The notes beneath the pieces are model-generated. The model made no database searches. It was not told the origin of the DNA and saw only the letters and a list, made by a program, of their open reading frames with translations. The position numbers and the translations under genes were made by a program. Shown here piece after piece: positions 10,911 to 19,716 of a stretch of 64,000 nucleotides of DNA (its first letter is position 1; every line of letters starts with the position of its first letter). Source of the DNA: a bacterium (GTDB lineage Bacteria > Bacteroidota > Bacteroidia > B-17B0 > Aurantibacillaceae); NCBI GenBank assembly GCA_029945625.1, contig JAQSCW010000032.1, positions 18,611 through 82,610 of the forward strand, written 5' to 3'.

Positions 10911-10933
10911 TAAATTGCAATTCAATTTTATTT

Positions 10934-13435
10934 ATGGCACAGGCGAACAAAACATCCTTAAAAGCACCAACATTTGCACCGTTAAGTCAGACTTTTAAGT
11001 ACTTCACATTTTTGAACCAAAAAACCGCAATGATCGTAATTGGTCTTGTTGGTTTTGTGTTTTATATCACTTCCGTTAACGGCGAATATGCGCTTGACGA
11101 CGGAATTATTATTCATCAGAATGACCACGTGATCAAAGGTGTGAGGGGCATTAAAGATATTATGACGCGCGATGCTTACGAAAGTTTTTACCGTCGTATG
11201 TGTGCTACCGACCAATTGGCCGGGGGTCGTTACCGTCCGCTCTCAGTGGTAAGTTTCGCACTGGAGCAAGAATTGATTGGCAGTTACCGTACAGGCCTTT
11301 ATATGAAAGTAGAGGATTCGAATAAAAATGGTATTCTCGACAAGGGCCTCGTTAACTACACTTCTCCTTGTGGTCGCCCTGAGACCAATTACGAATACAA
11401 TGATTTTGTAGATAAAAATGGCGACGGCATGGCGACGGCCGACGAGTGTTATAGTTGCTGGGACTTGAATAAGAATTTCCAGAACGAATGGGATGAAGAC
11501 TTAAATATTGACGGAATCTATAACGAGATCGACTGTCAGGTATATGGTGCTAAGGTGCGTCACTTCAACAACATTTGGACATTTGCACTGGGCTGTATGT
11601 TTTTATTCCTTGTGTTCTCGCGTTATTTCTTCCGCACCAATCAGGATCTTGCCTTCTTGGCCGCTTTGTTGTTCACCATGCACCCCATTCACTCCGAGGC
11701 GATTGCCAATGTAAAAAGTCGCGACGAAATTTTCTCCCTCATTTTCATCTCGCTCACATTCTTGTATGCTTTTAAGTATTTGGAGACCAAGAAAAACAAA
11801 GAGTTGTTTTGGGCTTCGGTGATGTTCTTACTCGCCTTGTTATCTAAAGAATATGCGGTTACCCTGTTACTACTCGTTCCTTTAGCTGTATACACTTTCA
11901 CTGAGAATGATTTTGATGTAAAAACATTTTTTCACACCAAAGAATTCAAACAAACCATGTATGTGGGAATGGCGTTTGTGATTTGTGCCTTCTTGATGCT
12001 TTACCTAAAACGTGATTTCGACATGCACGCTCAACCGGGAGCCAAGCCCATCAAATCGTTTTGGTTGTTTCCATTTTTGTACGTATTGGTTGGTATTTTC
12101 ATGATGGGCAATGCCAAAAAGAACAATTTTCATAAACTCATGAGCTGGTATTACTTTGTGATGTTGTTTTATCTTGCTATGCGTTTAGTGGCTGTTAAAT
12201 TGAAACCCGGCGTACCCGATACCGAAATCTTGAACAACCCTTACCTACTTGCCGACGGTGAAGAACGAATTGCTACCAAAGGATTTGTATTGCTCAATTA
12301 TTTGAGGCTGCAGGTTTTCCCGCACCCACTATCTTCCGACTATTCGTACAATACCATTGAATACCGGCACTTTACCAGTTGGGATTTTCTGTTATCCATA
12401 GTAATTCATGTGGGCATGGTGATTGCCGCTATCCACTATACCTTGAAGAAACACATTCTCGGATTTGCCCTGATGACCTATATTATTTTTGCATTAATGA
12501 TTGGCAACGTATTGATGGATATTGGCGCCACCATGGGTGAACGTTTGATCTTCCATTCCTCCATTGGTTTTTGTATCGCCGCGGCCTACGCCATCTTGAA
12601 AGGATTCGATAAAATGGGTCAGGTAAGTTTCAGTGTGCGCAGAACAAGTTTAATAGGTTTAGTATTAATCATCACGTTTTTATTTGGCTGCAAAACATGG
12701 GAACGTAATTTCGATTGGAAGAATGATGTGACTTTGTTTTTAAAGGATGTAAGAACCATGCCTAACTCGGTATTGGTATTGGGTAATGCAGGTGCCCGTT
12801 GGGTAGATTTAGCCGATACCAAAGAAGTAACCGGTGTTCAAGTTGTGGGGCAGGATTCAACGCGCTTTAACGATTATAACGGTACCTTAAAAATTACCGA
12901 CGAAGAAGTGAAAGAAGGCGGTTATAAGAACAAGCGTGAAGCCGCCCTTAACAAAGGGATTAAGTTCCTAAAACATGCGGTTGAATTGCATCCCCGTTAC
13001 GTAAACGGGTATCTTAACCTTGGTTTGGCAAGTTTTAAATTGCGCAACGATTTTGACGCCCTCTACTATTGGAAAAATGCTGAACGTTTATATCCCAATA
13101 ATCCTTACTTAAGGAATTATTATCAGGTGTTTTCATCTGATCTTAAGAACAGAGGGGCGCAAGCTTTTAACCGTGGACGGATGGATAGCGCTGCAATTGC
13201 CTACAACAAGTGGGCCCTGCTCACACCAAATGATCCTGAGGCCTGGTACAACCTAGGTGGCGCGTTTTTTAATTCCGGGCGATATGTTCTGGCGAAGAGA
13301 AGCTGGGAAAGAGCCTTGCAGTTAAATCCTAATTATACAGAAGTTAAGCGCGTACTTCCAATGTGTACTCCTCAATTACTGGGGCAGGCACCCATTAATG
13401 TGGTACCTCAAAAACAAGCTATTCAAAAACGCTAA
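10934..13435 (+). CDS. TMTC-like polytopic glycosyltransferase with TPR repeats and an inserted Ca-binding-loop segment
   Basis: A membrane protein of 833 residues resembling the PMT/TMTC group (O-mannosyltransferase fold plus C-terminal TPRs). After TM1 the first outside loop carries the DD motif (YALDDGIIIHQND) and the YRPLSVVSFALEQE signature. The loop is then interrupted by about 75 residues with EF-hand or TSP3-like Asp/Asn loops (D160-N162-D164-E171; D177-N179-N181-E188; D189-N191-D193-D200; a weaker one at D128). Around ten TM helices follow, with HPIHSEAIANVKSRDE, a family motif, and then TPR-like repeats (roughly 660-820). The start is the ATG at 10934 (AQANKTSLKAP), not the upstream in-frame codon, because a promoter lies between them. 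Substrate unknown. The cupin gene begins one base after the stop. Confidence 0.8.
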   Translation: MAQANKTSLKAPTFAPLSQTFKYFTFLNQKTAMIVIGLVGFVFYITSVNGEYALDDGIIIHQNDHVIKGVRGIKDIMTRDAYESFYRRMCATDQLAGGRYRPLSVVSFALEQELIGSYRTGLYMKVEDSNKNGILDKGLVNYTSPCGRPETNYEYNDFVDKNGDGMATADECYSCWDLNKNFQNEWDEDLNIDGIYNEIDCQVYGAKVRHFNNIWTFALGCMFLFLVFSRYFFRTNQDLAFLAALLFTMHPIHSEAIANVKSRDEIFSLIFISLTFLYAFKYLETKKNKELFWASVMFLLALLSKEYAVTLLLLVPLAVYTFTENDFDVKTFFHTKEFKQTMYVGMAFVICAFLMLYLKRDFDMHAQPGAKPIKSFWLFPFLYVLVGIFMMGNAKKNNFHKLMSWYYFVMLFYLAMRLVAVKLKPGVPDTEILNNPYLLADGEERIATKGFVLLNYLRLQVFPHPLSSDYSYNTIEYRHFTSWDFLLSIVIHVGMVIAAIHYTLKKHILGFALMTYIIFALMIGNVLMDIGATMGERLIFHSSIGFCIAAAYAILKGFDKMGQVSFSVRRTSLIGLVLIITFLFGCKTWERNFDWKNDVTLFLKDVRTMPNSVLVLGNAGARWVDLADTKEVTGVQVVGQDSTRFNDYNGTLKITDEEVKEGGYKNKREAALNKGIKFLKHAVELHPRYVNGYLNLGLASFKLRNDFDALYYWKNAERLYPNNPYLRNYYQVFSSDLKNRGAQAFNRGRMDSAAIAYNKWALLTPNDPEAWYNLGGAFFNSGRYVLAKRSWERALQLNPNYTEVKRVLPMCTPQLLGQAPINVVPQKQAIQKR

Positions 13436-13834
13436 ATGCGTCACTTCACTATGATACTGTTTGCGGTTGTTGCGTATTGCGGCAATTCGCAAACAGTAAT
13501 ACATACTGATTCAATACCAGATAACAAGATAGGGTCAACTGTTGTGAAGAATTTATTTAACGATAGCCTGATCAGTAGTTTCTGCATCGTTATTCCCAAA
13601 GAAGTGAAAGCTCATAAACATCAACACCATTGTGAACACGTGTTGGTGCTGGAAGGAGAAGGTTTGATGAAACTGGGAGAAAAAGAATTTTACATACGCA
13701 AAGGTGATCTGGTCTTCATTCCCCAAAATTCGGTGCATTCGGTAACATCAACAGGTGACCGGGCCTTGAAGGTGTTAAGTTTTCAAGCGCCATTTTTCGA
13801 CGGAAGTGACCGACTTTATGTTCCCGAAAAGTAA
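13436..13834 (+). CDS. Small secreted cupin-domain protein
   Basis: 132 residues with an N-terminal signal peptide (MRHFTMILFAVVAYCGNSQT) and one conserved beta-barrel cupin domain. Metal-binding motif 1 is visible as HKHQHHCEHVLVLEGEG and motif 2 as KGDLVFIPQNSVHSV, so a metal site is likely. The ATG directly abuts the stop of the TMTC-like gene, implying translational coupling. Cupins of this kind may be isomerases, dioxygenases or sugar-binding proteins; the sequence does not decide which. Confidence 0.8.
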   Translation: MRHFTMILFAVVAYCGNSQTVIHTDSIPDNKIGSTVVKNLFNDSLISSFCIVIPKEVKAHKHQHHCEHVLVLEGEGLMKLGEKEFYIRKGDLVFIPQNSVHSVTSTGDRALKVLSFQAPFFDGSDRLYVPEK

Positions 13835-13843
13835 ATTCTAATC

Positions 13844-13867
13844 AAAAAAAAACCACCTCATGGGTGG
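13844..13867 (-). terminator. Intrinsic terminator of sucD
   Basis: On the minus strand a CCACC/GGTGG stem with a five-base loop is followed by nine Ts, 24 bp after the sucD stop. It lies between convergent genes; on the plus strand the hairpin has only a weak T run, so it mainly serves sucD. Confidence 0.75.
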
Positions 13868-13890
13868 CTTCTTAACGTAAAGAGTTATTT

Positions 13891-14781
13891 TTAAACGCTA
13901 ACTTTTTTTCCGCTTAACACTGCTGCCATAGTAGTTCCGATCTCGGCCGGACTCTCGCATACATGGATACCACATTCACGGAGAATTTTCATTTTAGCCT
14001 GAGCTGTATCTTCAGCGCCACCAACAATAGCTCCGGCATGTCCCATCGTACGACCCTTCGGCGCGGTTTGCCCGGCGATGAAACCAACTACCGGCTTTTT
14101 ATTTCCATTTGCTTTGATCCAACGAGCGGCTTCCGCTTCGTAATTTCCTCCAATTTCACCAATCATTACGATTGCTTCTGTTTCAGGGTCATTCATCAAT
14201 AATTCAACAGCGTCTTTAGTAGGTGTTCCAATAATAGGATCGCCACCAATACCAATGGCGGTAGTGACTCCAAGTCCTGCTTTAGCAATCTGGTCAGCCG
14301 CTTCGTATGTTAATGTTCCGCTTTTGGAAACAATACCAACTGTGCCTTTTTTAAATACAAAGCCGGGCATTATTCCCACTTTAGCTTCTCCGGCGGTGAT
14401 CACACCCGGGCAATTAGGTCCAACCAATCGGCAATTTTTAGTCTTAATATATTCTCTTGCTACAATCATGTCTTTCACCGGAATTCCCTCGGTGATACAC
14501 ACAATTACTTTAATGCCCGCATCAGCAGCCTCCATAATGGCATCGGCCGCAAAAGCCGCCGGCACAAAAATGATAGACACATCGGCGCCTGCTTTTTTCA
14601 CCGCATCTGCAACGGTGTTAAATACCGGCCTGTCTAAGTGTGTCGATCCGCCTTTGCCGGGCGTTACGCCACCTACAACATTGGTTCCATATTCAATCAT
14701 TTGGGTGGCGTGAAATGTTCCTTCACCTCCCGTAAACCCTTGCACAATAACCTTTGAATTTTTATTTACTAATACCGACAT
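13891..14781 (-). CDS. sucD: Succinyl-CoA synthetase (ADP/GDP-forming) alpha subunit
   Basis: TCA-cycle enzyme subunit that binds CoA and carries the phosphohistidine. The 296 residues are typical. The CoA-binding Rossmann domain begins [20 protein letters not shown]; the flavodoxin-like ligase domain includes [20 protein letters not shown], and the active-site histidine lies in the GHAGAIVGG motif near residue 246. The beta subunit gene sucC is not in this window, so the subunits are encoded apart. Monocistronic, with its own terminator. Confidence 0.97.
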   Translation of the reverse strand: MSVLVNKNSKVIVQGFTGGEGTFHATQMIEYGTNVVGGVTPGKGGSTHLDRPVFNTVADAVKKAGADVSIIFVPAAFAADAIMEAADAGIKVIVCITEGIPVKDMIVAREYIKTKNCRLVGPNCPGVITAGEAKVGIMPGFVFKKGTVGIVSKSGTLTYEAADQIAKAGLGVTTAIGIGGDPIIGTPTKDAVELLMNDPETEAIVMIGEIGGNYEAEAARWIKANGNKKPVVGFIAGQTAPKGRTMGHAGAIVGGAEDTAQAKMKILRECGIHVCESPAEIGTTMAAVLSGKKVSV

Positions 14782-15081
14782 AAATCTGAATTTGAGTGAC
14801 GAAGATACTTAATATTTGTGTTTGCACAAAATACAGTGTATTCGATAAATTGGGTAAAAAAGACAGAAGTCCACTAATTTTTGGGTGTTTGGATGATGTA
14901 CCGGCCCCATGAAAACGATTCGCAGAACGCCCTACGCAAGCGACGATGCCTAATGTGTTACCTGAAATAGGTGGCGGCCTCACCACAAAAAAAGCCTTGC
15001 CATCTTCCCCAACAAAAAATTTCTTTTTACCTAATTTAAGCCATAATTCCTCAAAATATTTTATTTTCACGGTTTAGAATT
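14782..15081. other. Intergenic region between divergent sucD and rnhA
   Basis: 300 bp that must hold both promoters. A minus-strand frame of 102 codons crosses it into sucD but has no family resemblance, has odd composition and overlaps the sucD start, so I treat it as non-coding. No strong hairpin or repeat seen. Confidence 0.5.
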
Positions 15082-15561
15082 TTGGAACCATTTATTGAGA
15101 TTCATACCGATGGCGCAGCAAGTGGAAATCCCGGTCCCGGTGGTTACGGCATCGTACTAAAATTCAAACATCACCGCAAAGAGATGAGCGGCGGATTCAA
15201 ACACACCACCAATAATCGAATGGAATTACTGGCAGTGATCATTGCTCTGGAAAGCGTTTCCAACAACGACCTTCATGTAAAAGTGTTTTGCGACAGCAAG
15301 TACGTGGTGGATGCCATTAATTTGAAATGGCTGCAGGGTTGGCGAAAAACAGGTTTTAAAAACAAAGCCAATGTTGATTTGTGGCTGCGGTTCCTAAAAA
15401 TATACAATCCCAAAAAACACGAGTTTATTTGGGTAAAGGGCCATGCCTCCAATCCCGAAAATAACCGATGCGATGAATTGGCGGTGGCGGCCTCTAAACA
15501 ACCAAACACTGTCGAGGATATAGGCTATGATGCGAATCGAAACAACCGGCTCCTCGACTAA
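15082..15561 (+). CDS. rnhA: Ribonuclease HI
   Basis: Cleaves the RNA strand of RNA-DNA hybrids. 159 residues, full length. The catalytic acidic residues are visible: D in IEIHTDGAASGNPGPGGYG, E in NNRMELLAVIIAL, D in VFCDSKYVVDAI, and the C-terminal D in NNRCDELAVAA, with the loop histidine in WVKGHA. The start is a TTG; no in-frame ATG lies upstream, and the family's N terminus begins just at this point. The gene is divergent from sucD and convergent with the GWxTD gene. Confidence 0.95.
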   Translation: MEPFIEIHTDGAASGNPGPGGYGIVLKFKHHRKEMSGGFKHTTNNRMELLAVIIALESVSNNDLHVKVFCDSKYVVDAINLKWLQGWRKTGFKNKANVDLWLRFLKIYNPKKHEFIWVKGHASNPENNRCDELAVAASKQPNTVEDIGYDANRNNRLLD

Positions 15562-15578
15562 TTTGGGTGCACTTGGCC

Positions 15579-16862
15579 TTATCTCCTTCCCCCTTCATAA
15601 ATCAAACCCTGACGCCAATACTCCACTGCCGCGTAGTACGACTCCTTGTAATAGGGCGATCGCTCCAGCACAAAGTCATTTTCAGTAAAAGGGTTTTGTG
15701 TTTTATTAAAAACAAATCTCAACACGGTTGCATTCAGATCATTTCCATAAATCCATACCTCGTCTCTCATACCCCGGTAAATGGTACTTGGAGGACCAAA
15801 TACAATATAAATCATCCCCCTATCACTCTTCCAGCCCTGCGTATAACTGCTGTAACTTTTATTTGCTTCCTTTACTCTGCCATAGTATTGCTTTAAAAGC
15901 TCGCGGGCTCTTTCTTTACTTCCACCCTTATCTAACCAAAATGCATCAATCGCTCCCTTCTTGTCCTCCGCATTTCGGCAGGCATCATACTCTTCCTTAA
16001 ACATAATGTACCGCGTGCAATTAATCATTTCCAAACTATTACCCACTCCCGGAAATGTTTCATCCACTGTATAAAGGCTGATGCCGTTATAACTCACCGG
16101 GTCTGCTTTAATATGGTAAAATCCGCGTTCAGGCATCGTCAGCATAAATTGATTATTGCTCAGTTCCAATTCAAAGGTGCTGTCGGGTTTGTATTTGAGA
16201 GGATCGGCGGGTCGCGTTGAAAAGGGCGGAGCAGCAGGCCCAAAATCACTAAAAAAACAATCTACAGAAACCCTTTCTACTTTAGAATTTGTAAATTTTA
16301 CTTTTACCTGACTTCCCTTTAAGAATGAATTTCTGAAAGCAATCGAATCATTTATGCGCACTAGGAAATTCTGACTACTGTATCTGTTTTCCTTAATAAT
16401 TCGTATGCTTTTGTGATACACTGTTTTTCGGTTCACATCCCAAAAGTCAAGTTGAAGCTGATAATTATTGTGTAGATGCGCCTTAATGTCAAATTTGGTG
16501 AGAATGGGAACCGGCAACGTCTTTTCATTTTCTGATCGATCGAAAACCGAATAGGAAGCGCTATCGGTGATCGCTTTTGGATTTTGTTCTGAACTGAGTC
16601 GATACGAGATTCGGATCTCAGAATAAAAAGCCAGACTCGTATCGGGTCTTTTGTAAAGCAGATTGTTATTCTTTATCTCCACATAAGTTCGCGTCACGCT
16701 ATCATTAAGGTGATAAGGAACAGTTCTTACTTCCAACAAATCACTTTCGGGATTACTTTCGCTTCGTGTGGGCTTTGAAACCGGCACGTTCTTTTTGGTG
16801 GTACAGGAAGCTACCAAAATTACCAGTAGCAAATAAAGACTATGTGTAAGAGTATAACGCAA
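15579..16862 (-). CDS. GWxTD domain-containing lipoprotein
   Basis: 427 residues with a lipoprotein signal (LLLVILVASC, Cys at about residue 20), so probably attached to the outer membrane. The C-terminal domain has the motif GWKSDRGMIYIVFGPP, a clear variant of GWxTD, a Bacteroidota/Acidobacteriota family with no settled function. The middle part is beta-rich and resembles an immunoglobulin-like or NTF2-like secreted region. It is the last gene of a minus-strand block and convergent with rnhA, 17 bp apart. Confidence 0.85.
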   Translation of the reverse strand: MRYTLTHSLYLLLVILVASCTTKKNVPVSKPTRSESNPESDLLEVRTVPYHLNDSVTRTYVEIKNNNLLYKRPDTSLAFYSEIRISYRLSSEQNPKAITDSASYSVFDRSENEKTLPVPILTKFDIKAHLHNNYQLQLDFWDVNRKTVYHKSIRIIKENRYSSQNFLVRINDSIAFRNSFLKGSQVKVKFTNSKVERVSVDCFFSDFGPAAPPFSTRPADPLKYKPDSTFELELSNNQFMLTMPERGFYHIKADPVSYNGISLYTVDETFPGVGNSLEMINCTRYIMFKEEYDACRNAEDKKGAIDAFWLDKGGSKERARELLKQYYGRVKEANKSYSSYTQGWKSDRGMIYIVFGPPSTIYRGMRDEVWIYGNDLNATVLRFVFNKTQNPFTENDFVLERSPYYKESYYAAVEYWRQGLIYEGGRR

Positions 16863-16900
16863 TCAGGCAAAGGTACTTCTTAGCCAACAATATCACTTAA

Positions 16901-17275
16901 TTATTTCTTGAAAAAAAAGTACACCGCCACGCAGAGAAAAAAGAAACCGATGGCATGGTTCCATTTCATTTCTTCGGTTTTAAAAACCACCAAACTAAAA
17001 ATGATGAACACTAATATGGAGATAACTTCCTGTATCAGCTTTAATTGCCATATATTATAGGGCCCTCCGTTAAACGAGCTTCCCAATTTATTTGCCGGAA
17101 CCATCAGCATATATTCAAAAAAGGCAATGCCCCAGCTGATCAAAATAGTTGCCGGCAAACCCATATTCTTCAGAAAGCTAATGTCTTTGTAACGCAAATG
17201 TCCATACCAGGCAATGGTCATAAAGGTATTGGAAGCCACTAACAGCAAGATGGTGGAGAGGCCTCGTGAGATCAT
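16901..17275 (-). CDS. DMT-family small membrane protein (DUF486)
   Basis: 124 residues with four predicted transmembrane helices. It contains the family's conserved NTFMTIAWYGHLRYK and WGIAFFEYMLMVPANKLG segments. DUF486 proteins belong to the drug/metabolite transporter superfamily, but no substrate is established. Its ATG overlaps the marC stop by four bases (ATGA), so the two are translationally coupled. Confidence 0.88.
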   Translation of the reverse strand: MISRGLSTILLLVASNTFMTIAWYGHLRYKDISFLKNMGLPATILISWGIAFFEYMLMVPANKLGSSFNGGPYNIWQLKLIQEVISILVFIIFSLVVFKTEEMKWNHAIGFFFLCVAVYFFFKK

Positions 17276-17844
17276 AAGCCCGTGTGTTTTCTAAATAATT
17301 TAATGGCTAAAGCCAATAGTACGATGCCAAAGATCTTTTTAATAATCGCAATTCCTCCCAGTCCAAGCACTTTTTCAAGGATGGTGATGTATCGCAACAC
17401 AAAATAAACAATCACCACATTAATAAAGAGCGCAATGATGATGGAAAGTAAATTGTACTCGGCCCGAATGGAAAGGAGCGTAGTTAATGTGCCTGCCCCG
17501 GCAATGAGAGGAAATGCCAAAGGAACCACTGAGGCAGCAGAAGGCACATCGTCTTTGAACAAACGAATGCCAAGAATCATCTCGAGTGCAATAAAAAATA
17601 AAACAAACGACCCGGCAATGGCAAAATCTTCCACCGTAATGCCAATGATCTCGAGAATGCTTTGCCCAACGAATAAAAACACGAACATAATCACTAGTGA
17701 CACCCAAGAGGCTCTCATAGGATTAATGGTGCCCACATTACTTTTTAGATTAATGATAACGGGTATGGATCCGATAATATCGATCACCGCAAACAATACG
17801 GTGGTTACTTTTAAGATTTCAATGATGTCGAATACCAATGGCAT
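17272..17844 (-). CDS. marC: MarC/UPF0056 family integral membrane protein
   Basis: 190 residues with six hydrophobic helices. Family motifs are VIDIIGSIPVIINL near the start, IALEMILGIRLF, and PLAFPLIAGAGTLTTLL, which match the MarC (NAAT) family. The function is unsettled; the old link to multiple antibiotic resistance was withdrawn and an amino-acid transport role is only proposed. I chose the ATG at 17844 (MPLVFDIIEIL) rather than an upstream TTG, because a TAnnTTTG promoter box overlaps the upstream codons. Confidence 0.88.
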   Translation of the reverse strand: MPLVFDIIEILKVTTVLFAVIDIIGSIPVIINLKSNVGTINPMRASWVSLVIMFVFLFVGQSILEIIGITVEDFAIAGSFVLFFIALEMILGIRLFKDDVPSAASVVPLAFPLIAGAGTLTTLLSIRAEYNLLSIIIALFINVVIVYFVLRYITILEKVLGLGGIAIIKKIFGIVLLALAIKLFRKHTGL

Positions 17845-17849
17845 ACCGA

Positions 17850-17881
17850 CAAAGCTAAATGTTATAAACAAGACACCAAAA
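17850..17881 (-). promoter_or_regulatory. Promoter of marC-DUF486, nearly leaderless
   Basis: On the minus strand TTTTGG (17881-17876) and TAGCTTTG (17857-17850) are separated by 18 bp. The -7 box ends only 5 bases before the marC ATG, so the transcript would have almost no 5' leader. Confidence 0.55.
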
Positions 17882-17942
17882 TAATATCGTACCCACTCTT
17901 AAAATAGCAAGGGAAAGCTTATTTTTATGCAGGTAAAAACAC

Positions 17943-18305
17943 ATGGAAGAACATAAGAATAGCGCCATCAGTCATGTTAAGAAGCTTCCTCGCGTAAAAC
18001 ACTTTGCGAAAAAATTGTTCCTCACGTTTCTGCTGGGACTCGTATTTTTAATCTTTTCGTTATCCATCGGCATTTTAGGGTACCATTATTTTTTTCTGCT
18101 GAGCTGGACAGATAGTCTGTATAACGCCAGTATGATTCTCACGGGCATGGGTCCTGTTGACAAAGCGCCCGACGACTCCGCCAAGCTCTTCGCCTCCTTT
18201 TATGCTATTTACAGCGGTGTGGCTTTTTTAAGCATAGTGGCCGTCATATTGAGTCCGATTGCCCATCGCTTTCTTCATAAATTCAGAATTGACGTGGAGG
18301 GGTAA
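17943..18305 (+). CDS. Two-helix membrane protein resembling a potassium-channel pore module
   Basis: 120 residues: a basic N terminus, TM1 (FLTFLLGLVFLIFSLSIGIL), an outside segment SWTDSLYNASMILTGMGPVD, and TM2 (FASFYAIYSGVAFLSIVAVIL). The TM - short helix - loop - TM layout is like an ion-channel pore domain, but the potassium filter TVGYGD is replaced by LTGMGP. I do not know an established function. The gene ends one base before the glycosyltransferase ATG, suggesting an operon. Confidence 0.65.
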   Translation: MEEHKNSAISHVKKLPRVKHFAKKLFLTFLLGLVFLIFSLSIGILGYHYFFLLSWTDSLYNASMILTGMGPVDKAPDDSAKLFASFYAIYSGVAFLSIVAVILSPIAHRFLHKFRIDVEG

Positions 18306-18306
18306 G

Positions 18307-19383
18307 ATGAAGAAGGTCCTCATCCTTTGCGCACACCGCCCCCAGCGATCTCCAAGCCAGAGATACCGCTTCGAACAGTATTTGCCTTTTCTTGAACAAA
18401 ACGGCTATTCTTTTACCTATTCCTTTTTGCTGAATGAACGCAGCGACACGATTTTCTATTCGCAGGGGAATTTTTTCAGAAAGGTTCTTATTCTTGTTAG
18501 TACTGTTCTAATTCGTTTGAAGGACTGCTTACGCTTCAAGAACTTCGACCTGATTTTTATTCAACGCGAAGCCTCTTTTTTAGGAACTTCTTTTTTTGAG
18601 AAATGCGCCTATCGCTCGGGAGCGCGGGTGATCTTCGATTTCGATGATAGTATTTGGCTTGCCGATACAAGTCCGGGAAATAAAAAATGGGAAGGAATTA
18701 AGCGACCCCAAAAATTTTATACTAATCTGCGCCGGGCGCATGTTGTTATTGCCGGAAATTCTTACCTGGCTGCCAAAGCAAAAACCGTTCACCCAAATAC
18801 CGTCATTGTTCCCACCACCATTGATACGGATCATCATGTGCCCAAACCTCAGCTAAGAAACGGCAACAGCATCGTAATAGGATGGAGTGGTAGCCTTAGT
18901 ACCATCAAACACTTCACCACGCTGCTTCCCGTGTTTAGCGAACTCAAGGAAAAGTACGGTAATAAAATAAAGTTTAAGATCATAGCCGATAAAATGTATT
19001 CTGAACCCTCGCTTAACCTTGAAGTGGCGATTTGGTCTCCCGAAACGGAAGTGGACGAACTTAATTCGTTCGACATTGGTGTGATGCCTCTGCCGGACGA
19101 TGAATGGGCACGTGGAAAATGCGGGCTCAAAGGGCTCTCTTATATGGCTTGCGGTATAGCTACCATTATGAGTCCGGTAGGTGTGAATACCGAAATTATT
19201 GAGCACAAAAAAAACGGATTACTCGCACAAACCGCTGCCGAATGGACGGAAGCTATATCAATGCTGATTGAGAACAAAATATGGCGGGATGAATTGGGGG
19301 AAGCAGGACGAAAAACTGTAGTGGAACGTTATTCGGTGGAAGCGCAGAAGAACGCGTATCTGGAGATTTTTAGACATGCTTAA
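18307..19383 (+). CDS. Glycosyltransferase, GT4-like (GT-B fold)
   Basis: 358 residues, probably cytoplasmic. The N-terminal half begins KKVLILCAHRPQRSPSQRYR; the C-terminal half has the nucleotide-sugar-binding region (GWSGSLSTIKHF; later DIGVMPLPDDEWARGKCGLKG and ACGIATIMSPVGVNTEII) typical of GT4 enzymes with an E-x7-E-like segment. The ATG at 18307 was chosen over an upstream in-frame codon that lies inside the preceding gene. It probably acts in surface polysaccharide or protein glycan synthesis; donor and acceptor cannot be read. Confidence 0.85.
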   Translation: MKKVLILCAHRPQRSPSQRYRFEQYLPFLEQNGYSFTYSFLLNERSDTIFYSQGNFFRKVLILVSTVLIRLKDCLRFKNFDLIFIQREASFLGTSFFEKCAYRSGARVIFDFDDSIWLADTSPGNKKWEGIKRPQKFYTNLRRAHVVIAGNSYLAAKAKTVHPNTVIVPTTIDTDHHVPKPQLRNGNSIVIGWSGSLSTIKHFTTLLPVFSELKEKYGNKIKFKIIADKMYSEPSLNLEVAIWSPETEVDELNSFDIGVMPLPDDEWARGKCGLKGLSYMACGIATIMSPVGVNTEIIEHKKNGLLAQTAAEWTEAISMLIENKIWRDELGEAGRKTVVERYSVEAQKNAYLEIFRHA

Positions 19384-19714
19384 GGCCATAGATAATTACT
19401 ACTTCGCGCTTCCCGAACCCCAACAAAGTTGTTTGCTATTTCTCCGTCATTTCTTATTGGAGCACTCTCCGAACATTAGCGAACACTATAAATTCAGCAC
19501 TGCATTTTTTTATTTCAAGACTGAACACCTGTGTTATTTCTCGGTCAGTAAAAGTACGGGCAAAACGTATATTGGTTTTGTACAAGGGTATCGGTTTTCC
19601 CATCCCAAACTTTTGAGCGAGGGCCGAAAACAGATTAAAGTTTTATATCTGGATCCTTCAAAAGATGTAGATGTGAAGACGCTAAAGGAAGTTTTAAAAT
19701 TGGCTCTGCGCTAA
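19376..19714 (+). CDS. DUF1801-domain protein
   Basis: 112 residues. The segment SPNISEHYKFSTAFFYFKTE followed by LCYFSVSKSTGKTYIGFVQG fits the YdhG-like DUF1801 fold, a small soluble domain of unknown function. The start overlaps the end of the glycosyltransferase gene by 8 bp, so it is likely the last gene of the operon. It is convergent with nadC, 2 bp away. Confidence 0.75.
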   Translation: MLKAIDNYYFALPEPQQSCLLFLRHFLLEHSPNISEHYKFSTAFFYFKTEHLCYFSVSKSTGKTYIGFVQGYRFSHPKLLSEGRKQIKVLYLDPSKDVDVKTLKEVLKLALR

Positions 19715-19716
19715 GG

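Noticed and set aside
14762..15070. 102-codon minus-strand frame upstream of sucD
   Set aside because: It overlaps the sucD start in another frame, has no recognisable features and would leave no promoter for sucD.
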